This document shows, one piece after another, positions 15,576-24,063 of a DNA stretch of 64,000 bases; the stretch's first letter is position 1; each line of letters starts with the position of its first letter. Position numbers and translations under genes: made by a program. The notes beneath the pieces are model-generated. The model did no database searches. It saw nothing but the letters and a program-made list of their open reading frames with translations, and was not told where the DNA came from. Source of the stretch: Frigoribacterium sp. PhB24 (GTDB lineage Bacteria > Actinomycetota > Actinomycetes > Actinomycetales > Microbacteriaceae); the NCBI RefSeq assembly GCF_003755185.1, contig NZ_RKIC01000014.1:1-64000 (forward strand). The letters are read 5' to 3'.

Positions 15576-16574
15576 TCAGAACACGCTCTCGGGGTCGTAG
15601 TACTCGGCCACGTTGTCGCATCCGACCCCGGCCCCCTCGATGAACTCATCGGCGTCGAAGTCGTCGGCCGTGGCGTCGCCGGTCGCGAGCTGCACCGCGA
15701 TCTCGAGCGCACGGTCGGTCGCGTCCGACGGCGAGTTCAAGCCCGTGGCGATGTACTGGCTGTCGCAGCCGCCGTCCTGGATCGCCTGGAGCGCCTCCTT
15801 CTGACCGTCGACACCGGCCACGAACGTGTCGGTGTCGCCCTGGTCCTGCAGGACGGTGAGGGCACCGAGCGCCATCGCGTCGTTGAGTCCGAGGACGAGG
15901 TCGATGTCGGGGTTCGCAGCGAGCACGGACTCCGTCGCCGGGACCGCTTCGTCCTGGGAGTAGTTGCCCGTGGCCTCGGCGGTCACCTCGACGGTGAGCC
16001 CAGCCGATTCGAGGCCCTCGATGAAGCCCGACTGGCGCGCCGGCCCGACGATCTCGTCGTTCGGCCCCCCGTTGATCACGGCGAGCGAGACGTCCTCGCC
16101 CTGTTCGAAGCGCTTCGCCGCGATCTCGCCCGAGAAACGCCCGATGGCTTCGTTGTCCGACCCCACCGAGGTCACCCCGACGTCGGGGACGCCGGTGTCG
16201 ATGAACAGCAGAGGGACCTCGCCGGCGAGCGTCTCGAGCTGATCGCGCTCCGTCTCGGGACTGATGGCGTTCACGATGAGGACGTCCGCACCCTGCGACA
16301 GCATGGTCTGCGCCTGGTCGAGCTGGGTGACCGGGTCTCCGCTCGCGTTCTGGAAGAGGAGCGTGAAGCCCTTCTCCTGGGCGACCTCCTCGGCACGTGA
16401 CTGCATCGCCGCGTAGTAGGGGGCGTCCAACTGGCGCTGGAGGAATCCGACGGTGACGTCCTCGGGCGACTCGGCGTCGCCTCCTGCGCTGGCGCCTCCG
16501 TCGCCGACGGATCCGCAAGCGGAGAGGGCGAACACGCCCACGGTCGCGGCGATGATGCCGATGCGTCTCTTCAT
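15576..16574 (-). CDS. Rbs-type sugar ABC transporter substrate-binding lipoprotein
   Basis: The 332-residue product starts with a signal peptide ending in lipobox LSAC (Cys20) and continues as a periplasmic-binding-protein fold of the ribose/galactofuranose class: VTVGFLQRQLDAPYYAAMQ, GADVLIVNAISPE, LLFIDTGV, SLAVINGGPND, DLVLGLNDAMALGAL. It captures the sugar outside and delivers it to the permease encoded 38 bases upstream in the transcript. It is the last gene of the ATPase-permease-binding protein operon. Confidence 0.9.
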   Translation of the reverse strand: MKRRIGIIAATVGVFALSACGSVGDGGASAGGDAESPEDVTVGFLQRQLDAPYYAAMQSRAEEVAQEKGFTLLFQNASGDPVTQLDQAQTMLSQGADVLIVNAISPETERDQLETLAGEVPLLFIDTGVPDVGVTSVGSDNEAIGRFSGEIAAKRFEQGEDVSLAVINGGPNDEIVGPARQSGFIEGLESAGLTVEVTAEATGNYSQDEAVPATESVLAANPDIDLVLGLNDAMALGALTVLQDQGDTDTFVAGVDGQKEALQAIQDGGCDSQYIATGLNSPSDATDRALEIAVQLATGDATADDFDADEFIEGAGVGCDNVAEYYDPESVF

Positions 16575-16612
16575 GTCTTCGTTGACCTTTCTGCTGTGTG
16601 ATGCGAGGGGGA

Positions 16613-17608
16613 TCAGGTGGGCCCGACGCCCGTCCGCTTCGTGGCGAAGCGGAACGTGGTGAGGATCACGGCGAGCAGGATGAGCCCGCCGCGGAAGGCG
16701 TCCTGCAAGAACGTCGAGACGTTGAGGAGGACGAGCAGGTTCGTGATGACGCCGAAGATCAGCGTGCCCACGACCGCGCCGAACACCCGGCCCTTGCCGC
16801 CTGCGAGGGCGGCGCCGCCGATGACGACCGCGGCGATCGAGTCGAGCTCGTACAGGTTGCCTGCCGTCGGCGTGCCGGCACCCACGCGCGAGGCGAGGAG
16901 GAACCCGGCGAAGCCGACGAGGACGCCGGCGAGGGCGTAGACCGCGACCAGGGTGGTCCGCACCGGCACGCCCGAGGCGTGGGCCGCCTCCTTGCTGCTG
17001 CCGAGCGCGTAGATGCGACGCCCGAAGACGGTGCTGCGGGTGACGAACGCGAGGACGACGGCGAGGCCCAACCAGATGAGGCCGATGACGGGGAACCCGA
17101 GGACGGTCGACGTGGCGATCGCGCGGAAGTCGGCCGCCTCGGGGCGGACGGGGCTGCCCTCCGTGAAGGCGTAGACGAGACCGCGGGCCAGGGCGAGCAT
17201 GCCGAGGGTGACGATGAACGGCTCGAGCCCGCGGAACGCGACGAGGTAGCCGTTGACGGTGCCGATGAGCGCGCCGACGCACACGGCGACGAGGATCGCG
17301 ACGCCGACGCTCGTGCCACCGAAGAGCCCTGCGGCGAGGACGCCCGACAGGCCGACCACCGACCCGACGCTGATGTCGATGCCCCCGGTGATGACGATGA
17401 TGAACTGCGCGAGGGTCACGATGCCGATGACCGAGGTCTGCAGGACCAGGTTCGTGAGGTTGCGTGTGGTGAAGAAGGCGTCGGTGCTGAGGCCCGCGAC
17501 GACGAGGAGGACGACGAGGATGTAGAGCGGGTACTGCTCCTTGGCCCATCGGCCGACGACGGCCCAGTCGATGCCGCGCCGGGTGGACGCCGTGGTCAGG
17601 TCGGTCAT
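16613..17608 (-). CDS. Rbs-type sugar ABC transporter permease
   Basis: The 331-residue product has eight to ten membrane helices and RbsC family blocks: NLVLQTSVIGIVTLAQFIIVITGGIDISVGSVVGL, VNGYLVAFRGLEPFIVTLGMLALARGL, and the EAA-like cytoplasmic turn AAHASGVPVRTTLVAVYALAG. It forms the membrane channel of a CUT2 (ribose-type) importer. Its ATG overlaps the stop of the ATPase gene (17605-17608). Confidence 0.9.
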   Translation of the reverse strand: MTDLTTASTRRGIDWAVVGRWAKEQYPLYILVVLLVVAGLSTDAFFTTRNLTNLVLQTSVIGIVTLAQFIIVITGGIDISVGSVVGLSGVLAAGLFGGTSVGVAILVAVCVGALIGTVNGYLVAFRGLEPFIVTLGMLALARGLVYAFTEGSPVRPEAADFRAIATSTVLGFPVIGLIWLGLAVVLAFVTRSTVFGRRIYALGSSKEAAHASGVPVRTTLVAVYALAGVLVGFAGFLLASRVGAGTPTAGNLYELDSIAAVVIGGAALAGGKGRVFGAVVGTLIFGVITNLLVLLNVSTFLQDAFRGGLILLAVILTTFRFATKRTGVGPT

Positions 17609-19146
17609 GCGGTGTCTCCTCCGAGGGAAGCGCGGATCAGGTCGTCCGTGGTGCTGGTGGCGGGGTGGAACTCGTCGACGAGGCGTCCGTCGCGCATGAT
17701 GAGGACGCGATTGCAGAGCATCAGAGCCTCTTCCGCTTCGCTGGTGACGACGACGACGCCTGTGCCCTGGGAGGCCAGCCGGCGGACGATCTCGTAGATG
17801 TTCGACCGGGCGCCGACGTCGATGCCCTTGGTCGGCTCGTCGAGGATCATGACCTCGGGCGAGGCCTCCAGCCACTTGGCGATGATGACCTTCTGCTGGT
17901 TGCCGCCCGACAGCGTGCGCGTGAGGGTGTCGCCGCCGCCCTTGACCTGGAACTCGCGGATGAGCTCGGCGACGCGCGTGCGCTCGGCCCGTCGGCGCAA
18001 CACGCCACGGTACGAGACTCGACCGAGGGTCGAGAGGGTCATGTTCTCGCCGTTGGTGAAGTGGGGCACGAAACCCTCGCGTCGCCTGTCCTCGGTCAGG
18101 TAGGCGACGCCGAGCCTCAGGGCGGCCCGCGGACTGGTCGGACGCACGTCGCGGCCGTGCAGCCGCACCGTGCCCGAGTGCCGGGGCTGGTGGCCCGAGA
18201 TCGACCGGACCACCGACGACCGGCCGCTGCCGACCAGGCCGTAGATACCGACCACCTCGCCCGGTGCGACCCGGAAACTCACACCCTCGGCCGAGCCGGC
18301 GGCCAGGTCGACGACGTCGAGCACCGGGACGGCCGTCTCGTCGACCTGCACGGTGAGCGGTTCGAGCGCGGCGACCGCCTCGCCGATCATGAGGTCGATG
18401 ACGGCCCCCGGAGTGGTCTCGACGGTGCGCAGCACGTCCACCAGCACGCCGTTGCGCATGACCGCGATGCGGTCCGCCATGGCGAAGACCTCGTCCATGC
18501 GGTGCGACACGAAGACGACGCAGACCCCCGAGGCGCGTTCCCGGTCGACGAGGTCGAGGACGTCTCGGAAGTGCTCCTCCGTGGTGGAGGCGGTGGTCTC
18601 GTCGAGCAGCAGGACGCTGTGCTCGTTCACCTGGGTGCGGCTGAGGGCGAGCATCTGCCGCGGGCCGGGGCCGAGCTCGCGGGCCGGCGTCTCGGGAGCG
18701 AGCTCGTTCAGCCCGACCGCGTCGAGGGCGGAGCGTGTGCGTCCGGTGCGGTCCTTCCGGACGACGTCCCACGGTCGCACACCGCCGGCCGAACTGATTC
18801 GTCGTAGCCAGACGTTCTCCTCGACCGTGAAGTCGTCGATGACCAAGGGTTCTTGATGCATCATGAGGACGCCGGCCGCCTCGGCGTCCGCAGGCCCCGT
18901 GATGTCGCCCTCGTGGCCGGCGATCTCGACGGTGCCGCTCGAGGGCAGTTCCTGCCCGGCGATCATGCGGGCCATCGTCGACTTGCCGGCGCCGTTGGCC
19001 CCGCAGATCGCGAGGACCTCGCCGGGGAACGCCTCGAGGTCGACGCCGGAGAGCGCTGTGACACCGGGGTAGGTCTTGCTGATGCCGCGGAGCGCGAAGG
19101 CAGGCCGCCTGGCCTCGGTGTGCGTTCGGGTCGTCATGTGTGGCAC
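17605..19146 (-). CDS. Rbs-type sugar ABC transporter ATP-binding protein (double ATPase)
   Basis: Two fused ABC ATPase domains are present, as in RbsA/MglA. The first has Walker A GANGAGKS and Walker B VLLLDETTA, with a degenerate signature (LGPGPRQML). The second has the usual degenerate P-loop (GLVGSGRS), an intact signature LSGGNQQK and Walker B VMILDEPTKGID. It powers import by the neighbouring permease. I prefer the GTG at 19146, five bases after AAAGGAG, to the ATG at 19137. It is the first gene of the operon and lies beneath two operator-like palindromes. Confidence 0.85.
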   Translation of the reverse strand: MPHMTTRTHTEARRPAFALRGISKTYPGVTALSGVDLEAFPGEVLAICGANGAGKSTMARMIAGQELPSSGTVEIAGHEGDITGPADAEAAGVLMMHQEPLVIDDFTVEENVWLRRISSAGGVRPWDVVRKDRTGRTRSALDAVGLNELAPETPARELGPGPRQMLALSRTQVNEHSVLLLDETTASTTEEHFRDVLDLVDRERASGVCVVFVSHRMDEVFAMADRIAVMRNGVLVDVLRTVETTPGAVIDLMIGEAVAALEPLTVQVDETAVPVLDVVDLAAGSAEGVSFRVAPGEVVGIYGLVGSGRSSVVRSISGHQPRHSGTVRLHGRDVRPTSPRAALRLGVAYLTEDRRREGFVPHFTNGENMTLSTLGRVSYRGVLRRRAERTRVAELIREFQVKGGGDTLTRTLSGGNQQKVIIAKWLEASPEVMILDEPTKGIDVGARSNIYEIVRRLASQGTGVVVVTSEAEEALMLCNRVLIMRDGRLVDEFHPATSTTDDLIRASLGGDTA

Positions 19147-19165
19147 CCTCGCTCCTTTGCGGGAT

Positions 19166-19178
19166 GTAGTGGGACTAC
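19166..19178 (-). promoter_or_regulatory. operator palindrome at the ABC operon promoter (proximal)
   Basis: GTAGTGGGACTAC is a perfect palindrome with a 3-base centre. It lies just downstream of a possible minus-strand promoter (TTGCGA at 19211-19206, TAGGCT at 19187-19182, 18-base spacing), where a repressor would block initiation. Confidence 0.6.
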
Positions 19179-19248
19179 CGAAGCCTAGGTCACAATGGCG
19201 AACAATCGCAACGCAAAGGGTCGAGCAAGGCAAATGAAGCGCTCTTGC

Positions 19249-19261
19249 GTAGTTCCACTAC
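19249..19261 (-). promoter_or_regulatory. operator palindrome at the ABC operon promoter (distal)
   Basis: GTAGTTCCACTAC is a second perfect copy of the same palindrome with a different centre, 83 bases from the first and upstream of the possible -35 element. The paired arrangement suggests co-operative binding or looping by one regulator, most likely the RpiR protein at 14660. Confidence 0.6.
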
Positions 19262-19316
19262 CGAGGGGGCCTGTTCGGTGATCGGCCGCAGCCGCCGAGG
19301 ACGACGACCTCGCCGC

Positions 19317-20234
19317 TCACGATCCGCCCAGTCCTGACGAGGCGAGCCCGTCGATGAAACGACGTTGCAAGACGAGGAAGAGGATCAACATCGGCGCGAT
19401 CATGATGATGCCTGCCGCGCTGATGAGAGCGAAGTTCTGCGTGAAGCCCTGTTGAAAGGTGAAGAACGTCGTCGAGACGGGCAGGAGCGACCCGGTCTGG
19501 ATGAACGTGATGGCGAACAGGAATTCGTTGTAGGCGGACAGTGCTGTCACGAGCGCGATCGTGAGCATGCCGGGCAGCGCGTTCGGCAGGACGACCTTGA
19601 ACAGGACCCCGAGTTCGCTGGCACCGTCCATCCGTGCGGCCTCCTCGAACTCTTTCGGCATGGTGAGCATGAACGAGCGGAGCAGCAGGGTCGCGAACGG
19701 AGAGAACAGACCGACGTAGATGAGGATGAGCCCGACACGTGTGTCATAGAGGTTGAGGTCCGCCCAGAGATAGAACAACGGCACCAAGAACATCTGCGTC
19801 GGTAGTGAGCTCGTGACCAACAGGTACGTGACGAAGGTCGTCCCGCCGCGGATCTCGAGGCGAGCCAAGGCATAGGCGGCGCTGCTCGCGACGACGACCG
19901 TGACGGCGACGGTGCCGAGGACGACGATGGCGGAGTTGACCAGACCGGCTCCCATCGCCGCTTCGGTCCAGGCGGAGGTGAAATTGCCCCACTCCCAGAC
20001 CCGCGGGACACCGAGTGGGTTCGAGGCGAATTCCCCCTGTGACTTCACGGCGTTGAAGAAGAAGAAGAGAATCGGCCCCAGCGCGAAGATCGACAACGCG
20101 GTGAGGAGCACGTAGGTGAGCCAGCCGGCACGACGGAACGACCCACCCTGCCGCCGCCGCCCACCAGGGGCGACCGATCCGCGTTCGACCCGATGGAGGG
20201 AATCGGCCAGGGGAAGCTTTGTCGAGATGCTCAT
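19317..20234 (-). CDS. CUT1 sugar ABC transporter permease, MalG type
   Basis: The 305-residue product has a cytoplasmic basic N-terminus and six membrane helices, with the EAA loop EEAARMDGASELGVLFKVVLPNALPG that docks to the ATPase. It pairs with the MalF-type gene whose stop it overlaps by ATGA. No ATPase gene lies in the operon, so it must share a housekeeping MsiK/MalK-like ATPase encoded elsewhere. Substrate unknown; operon context (a LacI regulator and an ADP-ribosylglycohydrolase-family enzyme) suggests a glycoside or ribosyl compound. Confidence 0.9.
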   Translation of the reverse strand: MSISTKLPLADSLHRVERGSVAPGGRRRQGGSFRRAGWLTYVLLTALSIFALGPILFFFFNAVKSQGEFASNPLGVPRVWEWGNFTSAWTEAAMGAGLVNSAIVVLGTVAVTVVVASSAAYALARLEIRGGTTFVTYLLVTSSLPTQMFLVPLFYLWADLNLYDTRVGLILIYVGLFSPFATLLLRSFMLTMPKEFEEAARMDGASELGVLFKVVLPNALPGMLTIALVTALSAYNEFLFAITFIQTGSLLPVSTTFFTFQQGFTQNFALISAAGIIMIAPMLILFLVLQRRFIDGLASSGLGGS

Positions 20235-21166
20235 ATTTCCCAGTTCCTCACCTTGCGGATGATCAGGTAGGCCGCGACGACGACACCACTGATGAGTGCC
20301 ATGACGACGCCGATGGCCGAGGCGTAACCGGCTTGCAGATTGCCGAACGCGTTGCGGTACAGAAGGGTCGACAAGACGTCCGTGGAGCCGGCAGGACCGC
20401 CTTGGGTAAGGATGTAGACGTAGTCGAAGGACAAGAACGACCAGATGATCGTCATGAGTCCGAGGAAGGCGAAGGTCGGCCGGATGCCCGGCAGGGTGAT
20501 GGAGAAGAACTGGCGCGTCGGTCCGGCCCCGTCCATCGCGGCTGCCTCGTAGAGCGACGGGTTGATGCCCTGCATGGCGGCGAGGAAGACCACGACGAGG
20601 AAACCCCACCAGGCCCAGTTGTTGATGAACGCCACGGACGGCAGGGCGAGGGCACTGTCACCGAGGAAATTCACGGCGACGAATCGGCCGATCCCCGTGT
20701 CGGGCGAGAGGAGGCTCCGCCAGATGGATGCCGTCACGACGCTGGCGACGATGTAGGGCACGAAGAACGTGACACGGAAGATCAATTTGAACCTTCGCAC
20801 CCGGGTGAGCGCGTACGCCCCGAACAATCCCATCGTCATCGGGACGATCAGGAAGAACGCCGTCCAGAAGATGTTGTGCCCCAGGGCGTTGAGGAAGGCG
20901 GAGTCGCCGAACAACGTGCTGTAGTTCGACCAGCCGATGAAGGTGGCGTCTCCGATTCCCGTCCAGTCGGTGAAGGAGTAGCCGACCGCGGAGAGGCTCG
21001 GGATGAGCACGACGAGCACGTTCACGGCGAGCAGCGGAAGCATGAACAACCAGCCACTGACGCGACGATCGCGAAGGCGCGATCGCCACGACCGCCTCCT
21101 GGTCATCGCCCGGGCCGCCGGCCGGGGTGGGGTCCGAACCGGAGGAGCGAGGACGGGGGCGGTCAC
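20231..21166 (-). CDS. CUT1 sugar ABC transporter permease, MalF type
   Basis: The 311-residue product has a basic N-terminus (TRRRSWRSRLRDRR) and six predicted helices, with the EAA loop YEAAAMDGAGPTRQFFSITLPGIRP. The GTG at 21166 is chosen because it overlaps the stop of the binding-protein gene (GTGA); the open frame further upstream is antisense shadow. It forms a heterodimeric channel with the MalG-type protein encoded next. Confidence 0.85.
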   Translation of the reverse strand: MTAPVLAPPVRTPPRPAARAMTRRRSWRSRLRDRRVSGWLFMLPLLAVNVLVVLIPSLSAVGYSFTDWTGIGDATFIGWSNYSTLFGDSAFLNALGHNIFWTAFFLIVPMTMGLFGAYALTRVRRFKLIFRVTFFVPYIVASVVTASIWRSLLSPDTGIGRFVAVNFLGDSALALPSVAFINNWAWWGFLVVVFLAAMQGINPSLYEAAAMDGAGPTRQFFSITLPGIRPTFAFLGLMTIIWSFLSFDYVYILTQGGPAGSTDVLSTLLYRNAFGNLQAGYASAIGVVMALISGVVVAAYLIIRKVRNWEI

Positions 21167-22512
21167 GAGACCAGCTCCGAGGGCTTGGGCGCCACGGGCA
21201 CGCTTCCCGCCGCGAGCTCGCCCGCGAAGATGTCCTGCATCCCGGAGGCGAACTCGGCCGCGGTCATCGACCCCGTCAGCACTTTCTCGTACTCGTTGAT
21301 CATGTAGGTCTCCGTCTTCTGCGGGAAGAACGTCCACGTCGTGTACCCGATGGTCGTCGCGACCGGCAATTCGGTGTAGAGACGCACCATCCGTGGATCG
21401 GCGCTGGCGGTGAAGTCGGCGCGGGTCAGCCCGATGGGTGGGGGCTGGAAGCTCATCGCCTCCATGCTGGCCGTGATGGTCTTCACGTCGGTGGTCAGAA
21501 AGTTCAAGAATTCGACCGCCGCGGGAACGTTGCCCGACTGCGTGTTCACCCCGGTCGACTGGCCGATGCCGAGATCCCAGATGGTCGAGCCGACCCCGTC
21601 TCTGAGTGACGGGACGTTCTGGTAGTCCCAGTCGCCGGAGTTTCCCGACCCCTCTCCGAAGTACGGAGCGAGATTCGAGAACTCCCAGGTGCCCGAGATC
21701 ATGCTCGCCGCCTCACCGCTGGCGAGCTGCTGGTACATCTTCGGGAACTGGTTCGTGAAGTACGACTTGACGCCACCGCCGTACCAGCCTCTGCCGAAGT
21801 CGTCGGCGAGCCGCTGGAACGCGTCGACGAAGACCGGGTCCGTCCACTTCGTCTCACCCTGAAGTGCTCGGTACACCGCCTCAGGGCCTGCGTCATGGTT
21901 CAGGGCGATGGTGAGGTACCACTCGTTGGCACCCTTGTAGTCCGCGTTGCCCGCGGCGATCGGGACCAACCCCTTGGCCTTGGCCTCGGTGCAGAAATCG
22001 ACGAACCCGGCACGGTCGATCGGGACCGTGAGACCGTGCTGCGCCACGACCTCGGGCTTGAAGTAGAGGACCATCGACTCGTACGACGTCGGAAGCGTCA
22101 CGAGGCTGTCGCCGACCCGAGACGCGTCGAGCGCCCAGGAGCTGAATTTCTGGTCCCAGCCGTACTGCTCGACGTAGTCGTCGAGGTGTGCGATGTAGCC
22201 CGCTCCGTCGTACGCCGCGACGCCCGACGGCCCGGGCGTGACCACGAGGGCCGGGCCCTTGCCTGCCGCGAGCGCCACCTGGGTCAGCTGGTCGATCGTG
22301 GCACTCGACTTCACGGTGAGGGTCACCGGCACCGACCCGCGGTAATCGTCGATGAAGTGCTTCCTGAAGTAGTTCCGCTGGTCGAGGTCCTGGAAGTAGT
22401 ACCAATAGTCCAGCGATGCGGCGGCGCGACCCGGTGCCGCGCACGAGCTGAGGGCACCGAGCAGGGCGAGCGCGCCCCCACCGACGATGACTTCCCGTCG
22501 TGACAACTGCAT
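21163..22512 (-). CDS. extracellular sugar-binding lipoprotein (ABC family 1)
   Basis: The 449-residue product begins with SRREVIVGGG, a twin-arginine-like motif, a hydrophobic core and the lipobox LSSC (Cys24), so it is probably an exported lipoprotein, perhaps folded before Tat export. The mature part is a family 1 extracellular solute-binding protein (DYWYYFQDLDQRNYF, aromatic-rich ligand cleft, and a C-terminal helix MTAAEFASGMQDIF). It delivers substrate to the two permeases encoded immediately downstream. Confidence 0.85.
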   Translation of the reverse strand: MQLSRREVIVGGGALALLGALSSCAAPGRAAASLDYWYYFQDLDQRNYFRKHFIDDYRGSVPVTLTVKSSATIDQLTQVALAAGKGPALVVTPGPSGVAAYDGAGYIAHLDDYVEQYGWDQKFSSWALDASRVGDSLVTLPTSYESMVLYFKPEVVAQHGLTVPIDRAGFVDFCTEAKAKGLVPIAAGNADYKGANEWYLTIALNHDAGPEAVYRALQGETKWTDPVFVDAFQRLADDFGRGWYGGGVKSYFTNQFPKMYQQLASGEAASMISGTWEFSNLAPYFGEGSGNSGDWDYQNVPSLRDGVGSTIWDLGIGQSTGVNTQSGNVPAAVEFLNFLTTDVKTITASMEAMSFQPPPIGLTRADFTASADPRMVRLYTELPVATTIGYTTWTFFPQKTETYMINEYEKVLTGSMTAAEFASGMQDIFAGELAAGSVPVAPKPSELVS

Positions 22513-22580
22513 GTCGATCTCCTTCGATCAATTGATGGCTGTGGGGCGTCGGCTCATCGCCGTGCCGACTCTCGGTCGCG

Positions 22581-23966
22581 CTAACTCAGCCCGTTCGCCG
22601 CGAGCCGGTGGGTGCGTTCTGCGAGATCCGAGATGACGGAGTGGTCGTACCCGAAGAGGGCCGATCGCGTGCGGTCGTGGAGAGGTTCGACGAGGCGCGC
22701 GGGCAGGCCCGCGGTGCCGTGGAGGATGCCCGCGACGCTGCCGACCGTCGCTCCGTTGGAGTCGGTGTCCCAGCCGCCCATCACGGTCAGCGACAGGGAC
22801 TTCATGTAGTCGCCTTCGCCCCACAGGAGGCCGGCGACGATCAGCGCGGCGTTGTTGATCGTGTGGACCCAGGAGTAGTGCCCGTAGTGCTCGCGGATCG
22901 AGACGACGGCTTCGTCCCACGACGCTCCCTCGTCGAACAGCCGGACGACGTGGGTGATCGCCTCCGCGAGCCTCGAGGCGGGCGGGACGACGAGTGTCGC
23001 CGTGTCGATCGCCTCCCGGGCGTCCGCCGCCACGAAGGCCGAAGCGACCAGCGCGGCAGCCCACATCTCGCCGTAGATTCCGTTGCCGACATGCGACAGC
23101 GATGCGTCCTGGTAGGACTGCTCGGCGGCCGTCGCGGGGTCGCCCGGGTTCACGTAACCGAAGACGTCCCCGCGGATCAACGCGCCGATCCATTCGCGGT
23201 AAGGATTCCGATGCGTGGCCGTCTCCGGTGGCTCGACACCGTTCACCAGGTTGATGTAGGCCGCGCGTTCGGCCGTGAAGACCTGCACGATCGGGAAGAG
23301 TTCGAGCCACGCGTCGCCGACGTGTCGCGGATGGAGCTGCGTCCCGTGCTGCTCGAGGAGGTGCAGGGCGAGGATCGGGTAGTCGATGTCGTCGTCGCGG
23401 GCGGACCCGTCGACGAGCCCGCGCAGGGTGTCGGTCCAGTTGTCGCGCAGTTCGAACCCTTCGGGGGTCGGATCGATGACCGGGAAGTAGTCGTCGAGGG
23501 GGTAGGCGTCCGCGAGCTCGAGGTAGTCCCGGATGCGCTCGACGGTCCAGTGGGACCCCATCTCGACCGGCTTGCCGACGTTGCAACCAGCGATCCGCCC
23601 GAGCCACGCGGCGTGGAGCTGATCGTGGAGACGCGCGTCGTCCACGGGTACCCGGACCGGTCTCGAGGCCCATGTCGCCGTGATCGCCTCGAGGGCGTCG
23701 GGCTCGTGATGGGACCAGTCGTCGCGGCGCGTCGCGGTCGCCATCTCGTCGACGAGCGACAGGACGGCCTCGCGGTCGTCAGGGTCGATCGTCGCGGCGC
23801 GGGCGACGACGTCGTCGACGTCGTACCCGGACTCGCGGCGCTGCAGGATCTCGTCGAAGAGCAGGTCCTTCGCCTCGAGAGGGTCGAACGTCGTGTGGCG
23901 GAACGCCGCCGGAACGTCCGACGAGTGATCGGTCGACGGGACGGGGACTCTGCGGGTGTCAGGCAC
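22581..23966 (-). CDS. ADP-ribosylglycohydrolase-family protein
   Basis: The 461-residue product contains the metal-binding features of the ARH fold: an Asp-rich RDDDIDYPILALHLLE block near the middle (about residue 185) and the C-terminal GGWDTDSNGATVGSVAGILHG, which matches the family's GxDTDxxxAxxGxxxG signature. Known members remove ADP-ribose from proteins or dinitrogenase reductase, and others hydrolyse small glycosides. It lacks a signal peptide. GTG 23966 follows AAGGAG by six bases. Its place between a LacI gene and a sugar importer argues for hydrolysis of an imported N- or O-glycoside rather than signalling. Confidence 0.8.
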   Translation of the reverse strand: MPDTRRVPVPSTDHSSDVPAAFRHTTFDPLEAKDLLFDEILQRRESGYDVDDVVARAATIDPDDREAVLSLVDEMATATRRDDWSHHEPDALEAITATWASRPVRVPVDDARLHDQLHAAWLGRIAGCNVGKPVEMGSHWTVERIRDYLELADAYPLDDYFPVIDPTPEGFELRDNWTDTLRGLVDGSARDDDIDYPILALHLLEQHGTQLHPRHVGDAWLELFPIVQVFTAERAAYINLVNGVEPPETATHRNPYREWIGALIRGDVFGYVNPGDPATAAEQSYQDASLSHVGNGIYGEMWAAALVASAFVAADAREAIDTATLVVPPASRLAEAITHVVRLFDEGASWDEAVVSIREHYGHYSWVHTINNAALIVAGLLWGEGDYMKSLSLTVMGGWDTDSNGATVGSVAGILHGTAGLPARLVEPLHDRTRSALFGYDHSVISDLAERTHRLAANGLS

Positions 23967-24063
23967 GGGTTTCTCCTTCGATGGGGTGGTGGAGGGCAGG
24001 GCGGAGCGGAGCAGGCCTTCTGTGGGCCCGGCGGTCAGTCTTCGACGGTCACATCTCGGCGGT

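Noticed and set aside
13499-15712. Long minus-strand open frame across three plus-strand genes
   Set aside because: The frame is antisense to genes with clear catalytic motifs and its translation is a low-complexity Arg/Gly/Asp mixture.
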